From positions 496,001 through 560,000 of the forward strand of contig NZ_JAYXHS010000002.1 of the NCBI RefSeq assembly GCF_036017035.1: a stretch of 64,000 nucleotides of DNA, in the 5' to 3' direction. Origin of the DNA: Viridibacterium silvisoli. GTDB lineage: Bacteria; Pseudomonadota; Gammaproteobacteria; Burkholderiales; Rhodocyclaceae. Positions within the stretch are counted from its first letter, which is position 1. Each line of letters starts with the position of its first letter. Below the pieces are notes generated by a model that had not been told where the DNA came from, ran no database searches, and saw nothing but the letters and a program-made list of their open reading frames with translations. Position numbers and translations under genes: made by a program. Positions 45,033 to 53,593 of this stretch are shown here, one piece after another.

Positions 45033-45572
45033 TCACGTCGCCGTGAGGCGCTTGCTCATCGATGTGTAAGAGAGTGACTGCCCGTCGATTCTGAACATCT
45101 CTGGCAACTCGCCGGTCTTGATGAATCCAGCGCGAAGGTACAGTCGTATGGCGGGTTCGTTGCCGCTCAAGACCTGAAGATCTATCCATTCGAGTCTTGC
45201 AATCTCTGTTGCCCATCGAACTGCGTGAGAGAGCAAGGCCGTGCCCAGCCCTGATTTGCGGTGATCGCGATCCACGCCCATACCGAGAAGGCAGCGATGT
45301 TCCGAGAAGGGCTCGGGGCGCGAGCGAAGGTCGATATGGCCGATGATTTTCCGGCCCGAGTTTCGGGCAACCCAGACCTGGCGCCAGCCCGCTTTGCCGA
45401 CGTGTATTCCCAAGCCTGCGCGGAAAGCATCCTCCATCTGAGGAAGTACCCGCGAAGTACCTTTCGGCATCGGCTGGAAATAGCGATCGCCGACTCCGTT
45501 ATCTGCAAGATGGTCGTTCAGATATTCGATGAATGAATCGATGTCGGCAGCGGTGACAGGCTCTATCGTCAT
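45033..45572 (-). CDS. GNAT-family N-acetyltransferase
   Basis: A 179-residue acetyltransferase. The acetyl-CoA-binding segment (LLGMGVDRDHRKSGLGTALLSHAVRWA) has an R/Q-x-x-G-x-G/A pattern (RKSGLG). A C-terminal RLYLRAGFIKTGELPEMFRIDG matches the usual GNAT end. The acetyl acceptor is unknown. It lies three bases after the mutS stop on the same strand, so it is probably cotranscribed with it. No link to mismatch repair is implied. Confidence 0.88.
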   Translation of the reverse strand: MTIEPVTAADIDSFIEYLNDHLADNGVGDRYFQPMPKGTSRVLPQMEDAFRAGLGIHVGKAGWRQVWVARNSGRKIIGHIDLRSRPEPFSEHRCLLGMGVDRDHRKSGLGTALLSHAVRWATEIARLEWIDLQVLSGNEPAIRLYLRAGFIKTGELPEMFRIDGQSLSYTSMSKRLTAT

Positions 45573-45575
45573 GGA

Positions 45576-48149
45576 CTAGTGCAATGCCTTGCGCAACGCA
45601 TACAACGCTTCCAGCGCCTCACGCGGGCTCATATTGTCGGGATCGAGTTCTGACAATTGCGTGAGTGCAGGGTGGCTCACGCTGGTGGGTTCCGGTTCGG
45701 GCAGCGAAGCAAACAGGTCGTCCTGTGGCCCACTCGCCACTTCGCGACTTTCCAGCGCGCGCAGGCGGCGTTTGGCATCGCGCACGACACCGGCCGGGAT
45801 GCCAGCCAGCGCGGCCACTTCGATCCCGTAGCTTTGCGATGCGGGGCCTTCTTCCACGGCGTGCAGGAAGACGATGCTGTGGCCATGTTCGACTGCGCCA
45901 AGGTGCACGTTGGCGCATTCCGGATATTCGTGGCCGAGGCGTGTCAGCTCGAAGTAGTGCGTCGAGAACAGCGCGTAGCTCTGGTTCTTGTCGAGCAGGT
46001 GCTTGGCGATCGAGAATGCCAATGCCATGCCGTCGAAGGTGGATGTACCACGGCCGATCTCGTCCATGAGCACAAGGCTGCGATCTGTCGCGCCGTTGAG
46101 AATGGCGGCAGCTTCGGTCATTTCGACCATGAAGGTCGAACGGCCGGAGGCCAGATCGTCGGAGGCGCCGATACGCGTGAAGATGGCATCTACCGGACCG
46201 ATGCGGCAGCGCGAAGCGGGGACGAAGCAGCCGCAATGTGCGAGCAACACGATGAGCGCCACCTGACGCATATAGGTCGATTTACCGCCCATGTTCGGGC
46301 CAGTCACGAGCAGCATGCGACGCGTCGGTACGAGCTGTACGTCATTGCTGATGAAGCTGTCGACCTGTCGCTCGACGACGGGATGGCGACCCTCGCGAAT
46401 ATCGATGACGGGTTCGTCGACCAGTTCGGGTGCGCGGTAGTCGTAGCGTGCCGCGGCTTGCGCGAAGGCATTCAGGCCATCGAGCAAGGCCACCGCGTGG
46501 GCGATGCGCTGCAGCGTCGTGACTTGGGGTACGAGCTGTTCGAGCACCTGCTCGTAGAGCATCTTCTCGCGCGCCAGGGCGCGGTCCTGTGCCGATAGCG
46601 CCTTGTCTTCGAAGGTCTTCAGCTCGGGCGTGATGTAGCGCTCGGCGTTCTTCATCGTCTGGCGACGGCGGTAGTCGTCCGGCACCTTGCCTGTGTTGGC
46701 GTGGGTGACTTCGATGTAGAAGCCGTGCACGCGATTGAACTCGACCTTGAGCGTGCTGATGCCGGTGCGTTCGCGTTCTCTGGCTTCAAGCTCCAGAAGG
46801 AAAGCGCCGCAGTTGGACTGGATGTCGCGCAGCTCGTCGAGCTCCGCGTCGTAGCCGGTGGCGATGACGCCGCCATCGCGCACCTGCGCGCCGGGTTCAA
46901 GTGCAATGGATGCTTGCAGCTGGAGCAAGGCTTCCACTGGCGTGGCCAGTTCGCGCTGCAGGCGGGCCGCAAGGTCCGCCTGCTCGACGGGCAGCGGCGC
47001 ACGTAGCGCATCCAGCCCGGCAAGGCTTTCGCGCAGGCTGGCCAGCTCGCGCGGGCGCACACTGCGCAGGGCGATGCGCGTGGCAATGCGTTCGATGTCG
47101 GCAATCGGGCGTAGTGCATCGGCAATGGCACTCATTGGCCCGTTGCCCGCATCGCCGAGCAAGGCGCCGACCGTCTGGTGGCGCAAACGGCATTCGTGCC
47201 GATTGGATAGCGGGTGGTGCAGGCAATGCCGTAGCCAGCGTGAGCCCATGCTGGTCTGGCACAGGTCGAGCAGGGACAGCAGCGTGGGCGAGGGCTCGCC
47301 ACGCAGTGTTTCGGAGATTTCCAGGTTACGGCGCGTGTGGGCGTCAAGGCGCAGATAGTCATCGTCGCGCTCGACCTGCAGGCGCGTGATGTGCCCGAGC
47401 GATTGGCGCTGCGTGGTGCGCGCATAGTCGAACATTGCGGCGGCGGCGGCCAGCGCCACGTCCAGTCCCTCAGCGGAGAACCCGGCCAGATCGCGCGTGC
47501 CGAAGTGGCTGGTCAGCAATTCGGTGCCGGTCTTGGCGTCGAACTGCCAGTCCGCGAGGCGGCGGATGGCGGGCACGCGCGACTCGAGCGCCGGCAGCTT
47601 GAGGCTGTCGGGAATCAGGGCCTCGGCCGGGCGCAGGCGCTCGAGGTGGCTGATCAGTGATTCGGGTGTCGTTTCTACAATCCGGAAGTCGCCATTGGCC
47701 AGGTTCAACCAGGCCAGCCCGAGCACGCCGCGATGCAGTTGCACAGCCAGGAGGGGCGCATCGGCCCGGTCGTCCAGCAGGGCTGCGTCGGTCAGCGTGC
47801 CCGGCGTGACGATGCGGGCAACTGCGCGTTCGACCGGCCCCTTGCTGGTGGCGGGGTCGCCGACTTGCTCGCATATCACGGCAGACTCGCCAATCTTGAC
47901 CAGTTTGACGAGGTAGGGCTCGAGCGCATGAAACGGCACGCCGCACATCTTGATCGGTACGCCGGCGGATTGGCCGCGCGTCGTGAGGGTGATATCCAGC
48001 AGGCGCGCAGCGCGCTCGGCGTCTTCGTAGAACAACTCGTAGAAGTCGCCCATGCGATAGAACAGCAACAGGTCGGGGTGCTGAGCCTTGAGACGCAGGT
48101 ACTGCTGCATCATCGGGGTGTGGCTCGAAAGGTCCTTTGAATCAGTCAC
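45576..48149 (-). CDS. mutS: DNA mismatch repair protein MutS
   Basis: A full-length 857-residue protein. The mismatch-binding Phe-x-Glu region is in YRMGDFYELF near residue 36. Connector, lever and clamp domains follow. The ATPase has Walker A TGPNMGGKST near residues 616-625, then LIRIGASDD-like FTRIGASDD, Walker B LVLMDEIGRGTS, and the C-terminal helix-turn-helix. The gene runs mutS then GNAT. Upstream is a 408-base gap before the divergent TonB receptor gene. Confidence 0.98.
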   Translation of the reverse strand: MTDSKDLSSHTPMMQQYLRLKAQHPDLLLFYRMGDFYELFYEDAERAARLLDITLTTRGQSAGVPIKMCGVPFHALEPYLVKLVKIGESAVICEQVGDPATSKGPVERAVARIVTPGTLTDAALLDDRADAPLLAVQLHRGVLGLAWLNLANGDFRIVETTPESLISHLERLRPAEALIPDSLKLPALESRVPAIRRLADWQFDAKTGTELLTSHFGTRDLAGFSAEGLDVALAAAAAMFDYARTTQRQSLGHITRLQVERDDDYLRLDAHTRRNLEISETLRGEPSPTLLSLLDLCQTSMGSRWLRHCLHHPLSNRHECRLRHQTVGALLGDAGNGPMSAIADALRPIADIERIATRIALRSVRPRELASLRESLAGLDALRAPLPVEQADLAARLQRELATPVEALLQLQASIALEPGAQVRDGGVIATGYDAELDELRDIQSNCGAFLLELEARERERTGISTLKVEFNRVHGFYIEVTHANTGKVPDDYRRRQTMKNAERYITPELKTFEDKALSAQDRALAREKMLYEQVLEQLVPQVTTLQRIAHAVALLDGLNAFAQAAARYDYRAPELVDEPVIDIREGRHPVVERQVDSFISNDVQLVPTRRMLLVTGPNMGGKSTYMRQVALIVLLAHCGCFVPASRCRIGPVDAIFTRIGASDDLASGRSTFMVEMTEAAAILNGATDRSLVLMDEIGRGTSTFDGMALAFSIAKHLLDKNQSYALFSTHYFELTRLGHEYPECANVHLGAVEHGHSIVFLHAVEEGPASQSYGIEVAALAGIPAGVVRDAKRRLRALESREVASGPQDDLFASLPEPEPTSVSHPALTQLSELDPDNMSPREALEALYALRKALH

Positions 48150-48557
48150 TTGATGTTTTTCCGGATGGTCGATGCGTCGCCCGCGACGGGAGTTTGCTGC
48201 GTGAGGTGGCTGAGCAGAGAGGCTGACTGCGAGCAGGCGGCAATTATATCGACGCGGGCCACCCCCTCAAAACGCGGGCGAGCCGGGAATGTTTGTTGCG
48301 CACGCAGGCGCTCCAGCAGAGAGGCTCAGCAGGTAGAAGTGAGAACAAGGGGCTGTTCAGGGCGTTGAGCGCGCATTCTGCCCGTCGAATCTCGCGGCTA
48401 TACTGTCGAGCCGCCCGTTTTATGCGATTTGCAAGCTGTTGTGCAAAGCAGGAACGGCTTCAGGACGCGTCTTTGCGGCCGATGTTCAAAGAATCGTTGT
48501 GAGAGGTGGCGGGCATTCGACGCGGTGTTCGACGCAAGCTTTCAGGGGAGGGGCAAG
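48150..48557. other. Divergent intergenic region, mutS / TonB receptor
   Basis: A 408-base region that should hold both promoters. A TATACT box at 48399-48404 on the plus strand may serve the receptor operon, though its -35 is poor. GGGGAGGGG at 48545-48553 is the likely ribosome-binding site of the receptor. No cobalamin, c-di-GMP or other riboswitch was recognised. Confidence 0.5.
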
Positions 48558-50588
48558 GTGCGCAGGCATGTCACGTGTTCTTTCTGCCGGGAATGGTCGG
48601 GGGCCGGGCGCTCCGTGACACTCGCCGGTAAGTTTGCCGTTGGCCCAGCTGTCCGTTTTTCTTTCTCTGCACTCGTTCCATCTCCTGGCTGCCACGGGTT
48701 GCGAGGTTTATCGGCGATCGCCCGTGGTTTGCTTATCGGTGGCCTGATTGGCTGTGTGCCGACGCTCGCCGCCGCAACGACCAAAGATGAGCTATCCGAC
48801 CTGAGCCTGGAGCAGCTGTCCAGCATCAGGGTGACGTCCGTCTCGCGGCGCCCCGAGCCGCTGGCCAAAGCCGCTGCTTCGATCTATGTGATCACTGCCG
48901 ACGACATACGCCGCTCAGGCGCGCGTAGCCTGCCCGAGGTCTTGCGGCTGGCTCCCAATCTCCAGGTCGCGCGTCTGAACGGGCGCGAATATGCCATCAG
49001 CGCCCGCGGGTTCAATTCGACGGCCGCCAACAAGTTGCTGGTGCAGCTCGATGGCCGCTCGCTCTACACGCCCTTGTTTTCGGGTGTGCTGTGGGATGCG
49101 CAGGATGTTTTCCTGCCCGATGTCGATCGCATCGAGGTGATCAGTGGGCCGGGCGCCACTTTGTGGGGTTCAAACGCCGTCAATGGCGTCATCAACATCA
49201 TCACGCGCCGGGCAAGCGAGACGCAGGGCGGGTTGGCGACCGCGTCCACCGGCACCCAGCAGCATGATGCGGCTGCGCGTTACGGTGCGCGGGCGGGCGC
49301 TGGCTCGGCCTATCGCTTCTATGCCAAGCGCGACAATTACGAACAGACTGAACGGGCAGATGGTGTCGGCGCCTCGGACGCCTGGCAGAAAACCCAGGCC
49401 GGCTTCCGTTTCGACATTGGCGAAGCCGGCAATGGGTACACAGTGTCGGGCGACGCCTATGACGGCTCGGCTGACCCGGTCCGCCCGGAGCGGCAAACCC
49501 TGACCGGCGCCAACTTGTTGCTGCGCTGGAGCGGTGAGACGTCGGCAGGTAGTCGTCAGACGGTGCGTTTCATCTACGACAATACCCATCGCCATGCGCC
49601 CGGCGTATTCGAAGAGCATCTGAATATTTTCGATGTGCTCGGCCAGCATGACATGAAGATCAGCGAGCGCCAGAATTTCATTTTTGGCGCGAGCTACCGT
49701 ATGGCGCAGGATAGTGTGAGCAATGGCACGGCGCTGACCCTGTTGCCCGCCGAAAAGACCTTGCGCTGGGGCAGCGTGTTCGCGCAGGACGATCTGATGC
49801 TCTTCGACAGGACGCGCGCTTCGGCGGGCCTGCGTGCGGAGTACAACGGTTATACGCATTGGGAATTTCTGCCGAACCTGCGCCTGAGTCACGGCATCAG
49901 CGACGACGTGGTGATCTGGAGTGGCCTGTCGCGTTCCGTGCGGGCACCGAGCCGCATCGATCGCGATCTATATACGCCGGAGAAGCCTCCCTATCTCGTG
50001 GCCGGTGGGCCGGACTTCGAGTCCGAGATTGCGAACACGGCCGAGATCGGCTTGCGTGCGCAGGCAAGCCAGTCCTTGTCGTATTCGCTGACGACCTTCT
50101 ATGAGCGCTTCCGCAAGTTGCGCGCAGGGCGTATCAATGGCAATGGTGCGCTGGAGTTCAACAATGGCTTGAGTGGCCACACCTACGGGCTGGAAGGCTG
50201 GGCGACGTATCGCCTGAACCGGGCGTGGCGGTTCGACGCAGGCTTCGTAAGCATGCGTCAGAAATACGCAGCCGATCCGGGCAGCATCGGCGAGCAGAGC
50301 TCCCTTGGCAATGACCCGAAATATCAGTGGCAGGCGCGTAGTACCTGGGACGCATCCAGCAAGCTGAGCTTCACGGCAAATCTGCGGCATGTCGCTGCGC
50401 TACCGCAGCCGGTCGTGCCTTCCTATACCGCGCTGGACATCAACGGGGCGTACCGCATCCTGAGTGATACCAGCCTGACGCTGGCCGTGCTGAACGCACA
50501 GGGTGGCGAGCACCGCGAGTTCGGGACGGTGCAGACCGGCAGCGAGTATGGTCCGGCGGTTTATCTTGGCTTGAGCGTGGGGTTCTGA
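48558..50588 (+). CDS. TonB-dependent outer-membrane receptor
   Basis: A 676-residue receptor: a plug domain (ASIYVITADDIRRSGARSLPEVLRLAPNLQVAR, then RIEVISGPGATLWGSNAVNGVINIIT) and a beta-barrel ending in F. The start is unsure: GTG 48558 follows GGGGAGGGG, but the obvious signal peptide (LLIGGLIGCVPTLAA) begins some 47 codons later, near a TTG at 48699. The frame also continues up to 48429. Its stop and the next ATG overlap (TGATG). It may bring in a signal or nutrient and control c-di-GMP through the following genes. Ligand unknown. Confidence 0.9.
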   Translation: MRRHVTCSFCREWSGAGRSVTLAGKFAVGPAVRFSFSALVPSPGCHGLRGLSAIARGLLIGGLIGCVPTLAAATTKDELSDLSLEQLSSIRVTSVSRRPEPLAKAAASIYVITADDIRRSGARSLPEVLRLAPNLQVARLNGREYAISARGFNSTAANKLLVQLDGRSLYTPLFSGVLWDAQDVFLPDVDRIEVISGPGATLWGSNAVNGVINIITRRASETQGGLATASTGTQQHDAAARYGARAGAGSAYRFYAKRDNYEQTERADGVGASDAWQKTQAGFRFDIGEAGNGYTVSGDAYDGSADPVRPERQTLTGANLLLRWSGETSAGSRQTVRFIYDNTHRHAPGVFEEHLNIFDVLGQHDMKISERQNFIFGASYRMAQDSVSNGTALTLLPAEKTLRWGSVFAQDDLMLFDRTRASAGLRAEYNGYTHWEFLPNLRLSHGISDDVVIWSGLSRSVRAPSRIDRDLYTPEKPPYLVAGGPDFESEIANTAEIGLRAQASQSLSYSLTTFYERFRKLRAGRINGNGALEFNNGLSGHTYGLEGWATYRLNRAWRFDAGFVSMRQKYAADPGSIGEQSSLGNDPKYQWQARSTWDASSKLSFTANLRHVAALPQPVVPSYTALDINGAYRILSDTSLTLAVLNAQGGEHREFGTVQTGSEYGPAVYLGLSVGF

Positions 50589-51205
50589 TGCGGGGCGGCC
50601 ACGACATCCTCCGCTTCGTTCTGACTGGCATGTGCCTGATGCGGCCCTTGCGCAGGCTGCTGTTGCAAGCGGGGCTTGCCGTTGCGTTGCTGGCCGGCGT
50701 CATCGGGATTGCCAGCGCAGACGTGCCGGAGGGGCCGTCCGAGGCCAAGGTCAAAGCGACGTTCCTGTTCAAGTTCACGAGCTACGTGGATTGGCCATCC
50801 ATCGCATTCGAGCAGGCTGATGCGCCCCTTGTCATTTGCGTCGTGGATGCCGACGAGGTGGCCAGCGAGTTATTGCGCCTGACGGCGGGCCGCTCGGTCA
50901 GTGGCCATGCCATCCAGGTGAAGCGCGTGTCGGGCGGTGATGCCATTGTGCGCAGTCATGTGCTGTTTGTCGGCACCGCGGCCAGCAGCCGACTTGGCCG
51001 CATATTGAGTGCCACACGCAATCAGCCTGTGCTGACTGTTACCGAACTGGATGATGCGCTGGCCTTCGGCAGCGTCATCAATTTCGTGCTGATCGATGAT
51101 CAGGTGCGCTTCGATGTCTCGCTGCCGGCGGCGGAGCGTGGCGCTCTCAAAATCAGCTCCCGCCTGTTGAGCGTGGCGCGCCAGGTCGTTACGGTGACCC
51201 CATGA
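50588..51205 (+). CDS. YfiR-family (DUF4154) periplasmic protein
   Basis: A 205-residue secreted protein: a signal peptide (about residues 18-45), then the YfiR/DUF4154 fold with EAKVKATFLFKFTSYVDWPS near the N-terminus and FVLIDDQVRFDVSLPAAERGALKISSRLLSVA near the C-terminus. In Pseudomonas, YfiR binds and restrains a membrane diguanylate cyclase in the periplasm. Here it is overlapped by the receptor gene upstream and the kinase gene downstream (ATGA at 51202), so the natural partner is the CHASE-type sensor of the kinase. Confidence 0.88.
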   Translation: MRGGHDILRFVLTGMCLMRPLRRLLLQAGLAVALLAGVIGIASADVPEGPSEAKVKATFLFKFTSYVDWPSIAFEQADAPLVICVVDADEVASELLRLTAGRSVSGHAIQVKRVSGGDAIVRSHVLFVGTAASSRLGRILSATRNQPVLTVTELDDALAFGSVINFVLIDDQVRFDVSLPAAERGALKISSRLLSVARQVVTVTP

Positions 51206-53109
51206 CGACAGGCATCCCCGTTCATTCCATCCGTTTGAAGATCATGCTGGTGGTGCTCATCACCACCTTCTTCTCCTTGCTGATCGCTGGCACCGCCATG
51301 ATGCTGAATGACTGGCGGCAGTATCGCGGCTTCGTGGCGACGGAGCTGGCGACCCTGGCCAATGTGGTCAATCGCGCCAGCGCGCCAGCCCTGGCGTTCA
51401 ACGACAAGAAGGAAGCCGCCGAGAACCTGGCCTTGCTGGAGGCAGCCCCCGCGGTCAAGGCAGCCGCCATCTACACGGCCAAGGGGGAGCTGTTCGCTTC
51501 CTATGCCAAACGCGACGGCGAGGAGCACATCATTCCGCGCTTGCCGGGTGTCGAAGGCCTGCACGAGGAGGGGGGGCGCCTGAGCCTGTACCAGCGGATG
51601 GTGGATAACGAGGAAATCCTCGGCACCTTGTTCATCGAGAGTTCGAGCGACGCAAGCCATCGTCTGCTGGCCTCTCTGGGGATCCTGCTGGCCGTGATGG
51701 TGTTGAGCCTGCTGGTGGCCTTCCTGCTTTCCAACAGGCTGCAGCGGTCAGTGACGGGGCCCGTGCTGTCCGTCACCGAAGTGGCGCGTCGCGTTGTCGA
51801 CGGCCGGGACTTCACCTTGCGCGCGCAGAAAACCAGCAGCGACGAGATCGGCTTTCTGGTGGAAGCCTTCAACGACATGCTGGCTGAAATCGGCAAGCGT
51901 GCAGTGGCGCTGGAAGCGTCCAACCAGGCGTTGGCGCAGGAAGTGAGTGATCGCAACGCTGCACAGCGCGCGCTACAGGTCAGCGAACGCCGCAATCGTG
52001 TGCTGGTCTCGGCCAGTGCGGCGGTTACCTGGCTGGCTGACGAGCATGGCGCCTGGCGCAGCGAACACCCCCAATGGGAGGCCTACACGGGCCAGAGCTC
52101 GCAGGCTTATATGGGTTTGGGCTGGCGTAACGCGTTTCACGTGGATGACCGGGAGACGATGGACCTGGCCTGGGCTCAGGCGCTGGCCGAAGGCCAGGCT
52201 TTCGAGATCGAGGTGCGCTTGTGGCATCAGGCCACGCGGGAATGCCGTTTCGTGACACTGCGCGCCGTTGCCAGTATTGATGACAATGGCAAGGCGATGG
52301 AGTGGATCGGCTCCATCTCCGACATTCACGACAGGCGTACGGCCGAAGAGATGGCGCGTACGCTCAATCGCGAGCTGGAGCAGCGTGTGACGCAGCGCAC
52401 CGCCCAGCTCGAAGAAGCCAATCGGGAGCTGGAGAGTTTCAGCTATTCCGTTTCGCATGATTTGCGCTCCCCCGTGCGCGCTGTCACGGGGTTCTCGAAA
52501 ATCCTGGCGCAGGATGCGAGCAGCACGCTCAGTGCGGAAGGGTTGCGCCTGCTCGGCATCATCCAGAGCGAAGCTGCCCGCATGGGGGCCTTGATCGATG
52601 ATCTGCTGACTTTCTCGCGGCTTGGCCGCAAAGCTATCCAGCCCACCGTGCTGGACATGCACGGCCTGGCGGAATCGACGTTCTCCACGCTGGCTGCCCA
52701 GCATCAGGGGCCTGTTGCCGAATTGCTGCTGGGAACCTTGCCAGAGGTTGAAGGAGACCGCTCCCTGATCGCGCAGGTGTGGAGCAATCTGCTCTCCAAT
52801 GCACTGAAGTTCAGCGCCAAGCGGGAGCGCCCGCTGATCGAGATTGGCTCCATCTCGGAAGACGATGATTATGTATTCTTCGTACGCGACAACGGTGCCG
52901 GTTTCGACCCTCGCTACAAGGCGAAATTGTTCGGGGTCTTCCAGCGTCTGCACGACGCATCTGATTTTGCTGGCACGGGCGTGGGACTTGCGCTGGTGCA
53001 CCGCATTATCACCCGGCATGGCGGGCGGGTATGGGCAGATAGCGTGCTCGACCAGGGGGCCACGTTCTATTTCACGCTACCGAAGGAGTTTGACCATGGA
53101 AGAAATTGA
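51202..53109 (+). CDS. Membrane sensor histidine kinase (CHASE8-HAMP-PAS-HisKA)
   Basis: A 635-residue kinase. The first membrane helix is at 12-34, a periplasmic CHASE8-like sensor (about 35-152, with NRASAPALAFNDKKEA) follows, then a second helix at 155-178, a HAMP linker, a PAS domain (about 272-385) and a coiled coil. The phosphoacceptor is His419 in SVSHDLRSPVRAV; the ATPase has the N-box (NLLSNALKFSA), RDNGAGFDP and GTGVGLALV. CHASE8 sensors usually occur with YfiR-type partners. It overlaps YfiR by 4 and the response regulator by 14 bases. Confidence 0.92.
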   Translation: MTTGIPVHSIRLKIMLVVLITTFFSLLIAGTAMMLNDWRQYRGFVATELATLANVVNRASAPALAFNDKKEAAENLALLEAAPAVKAAAIYTAKGELFASYAKRDGEEHIIPRLPGVEGLHEEGGRLSLYQRMVDNEEILGTLFIESSSDASHRLLASLGILLAVMVLSLLVAFLLSNRLQRSVTGPVLSVTEVARRVVDGRDFTLRAQKTSSDEIGFLVEAFNDMLAEIGKRAVALEASNQALAQEVSDRNAAQRALQVSERRNRVLVSASAAVTWLADEHGAWRSEHPQWEAYTGQSSQAYMGLGWRNAFHVDDRETMDLAWAQALAEGQAFEIEVRLWHQATRECRFVTLRAVASIDDNGKAMEWIGSISDIHDRRTAEEMARTLNRELEQRVTQRTAQLEEANRELESFSYSVSHDLRSPVRAVTGFSKILAQDASSTLSAEGLRLLGIIQSEAARMGALIDDLLTFSRLGRKAIQPTVLDMHGLAESTFSTLAAQHQGPVAELLLGTLPEVEGDRSLIAQVWSNLLSNALKFSAKRERPLIEIGSISEDDDYVFFVRDNGAGFDPRYKAKLFGVFQRLHDASDFAGTGVGLALVHRIITRHGGRVWADSVLDQGATFYFTLPKEFDHGRN

Positions 53110-53539
53110 GCATGTTGAAATCCTGCTCGTCGAGGACAACCCCCTCGACGCGGAGTTGAGCATGCGTGGTCTGCAAAGCGCAAAGTTGTTCAACCGCATC
53201 ATCTGGCTGAAGGATGGGCAGGAGGCACTCGACTACGTCTATTGCCGGGGAGCCTATGCCCAGCGCGCGGCAGCTCTGCCGGGCCTGATCCTGCTGGACC
53301 TGAAGATGCCGCGCGTCGACGGACTCGAGGTTCTGGCGACGCTCAAGGGCGATCCCGAAACAAAAAGTATCCCCGTGGTCGTGATGACCTCTTCACAAGA
53401 GGAAAAGGATGTCGTTAAGAGCTACGACCTCGGTGCGAACAGCTATGTCGTCAAGCCGGTGAACTTTGAAGATCTGACCGAAGTTGCGCGCCAGGCAGGC
53501 ATGTACTGGCTGGCAATCAATCATCGTGCTGGAAACTGA
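53096..53539 (+). CDS. Single-domain response regulator (Rcp1-like)
   Basis: A 147-residue stand-alone receiver. ILLVEDNPLDAEL is at the N-terminus, phosphoacceptor Asp68 in LILLDLKMPRVDG, and the conserved Lys in YVVKPVNFEDL. It resembles the Rcp1-type regulators that accompany PAS/phytochrome-type kinases such as the one just before it. Its start at 53096 lies 14 bases inside the kinase gene, with AAGGAG upstream. It has no DNA-binding domain, so it probably acts by protein contact, possibly on the following GGDEF-EAL protein. Confidence 0.92.
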   Translation: MEEIEHVEILLVEDNPLDAELSMRGLQSAKLFNRIIWLKDGQEALDYVYCRGAYAQRAAALPGLILLDLKMPRVDGLEVLATLKGDPETKSIPVVVMTSSQEEKDVVKSYDLGANSYVVKPVNFEDLTEVARQAGMYWLAINHRAGN

Positions 53540-53593
53540 AGACGGTTTGTCGAGGTCGTAACTCGTCGTGACGTGGCAGGTGGGAAAAGCAGC

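Noticed and set aside
48150..48557. Cobalamin riboswitch before the TonB receptor
   Set aside because: The B12-box and surrounding helices could not be found, so the receptor's ligand stays unassigned.
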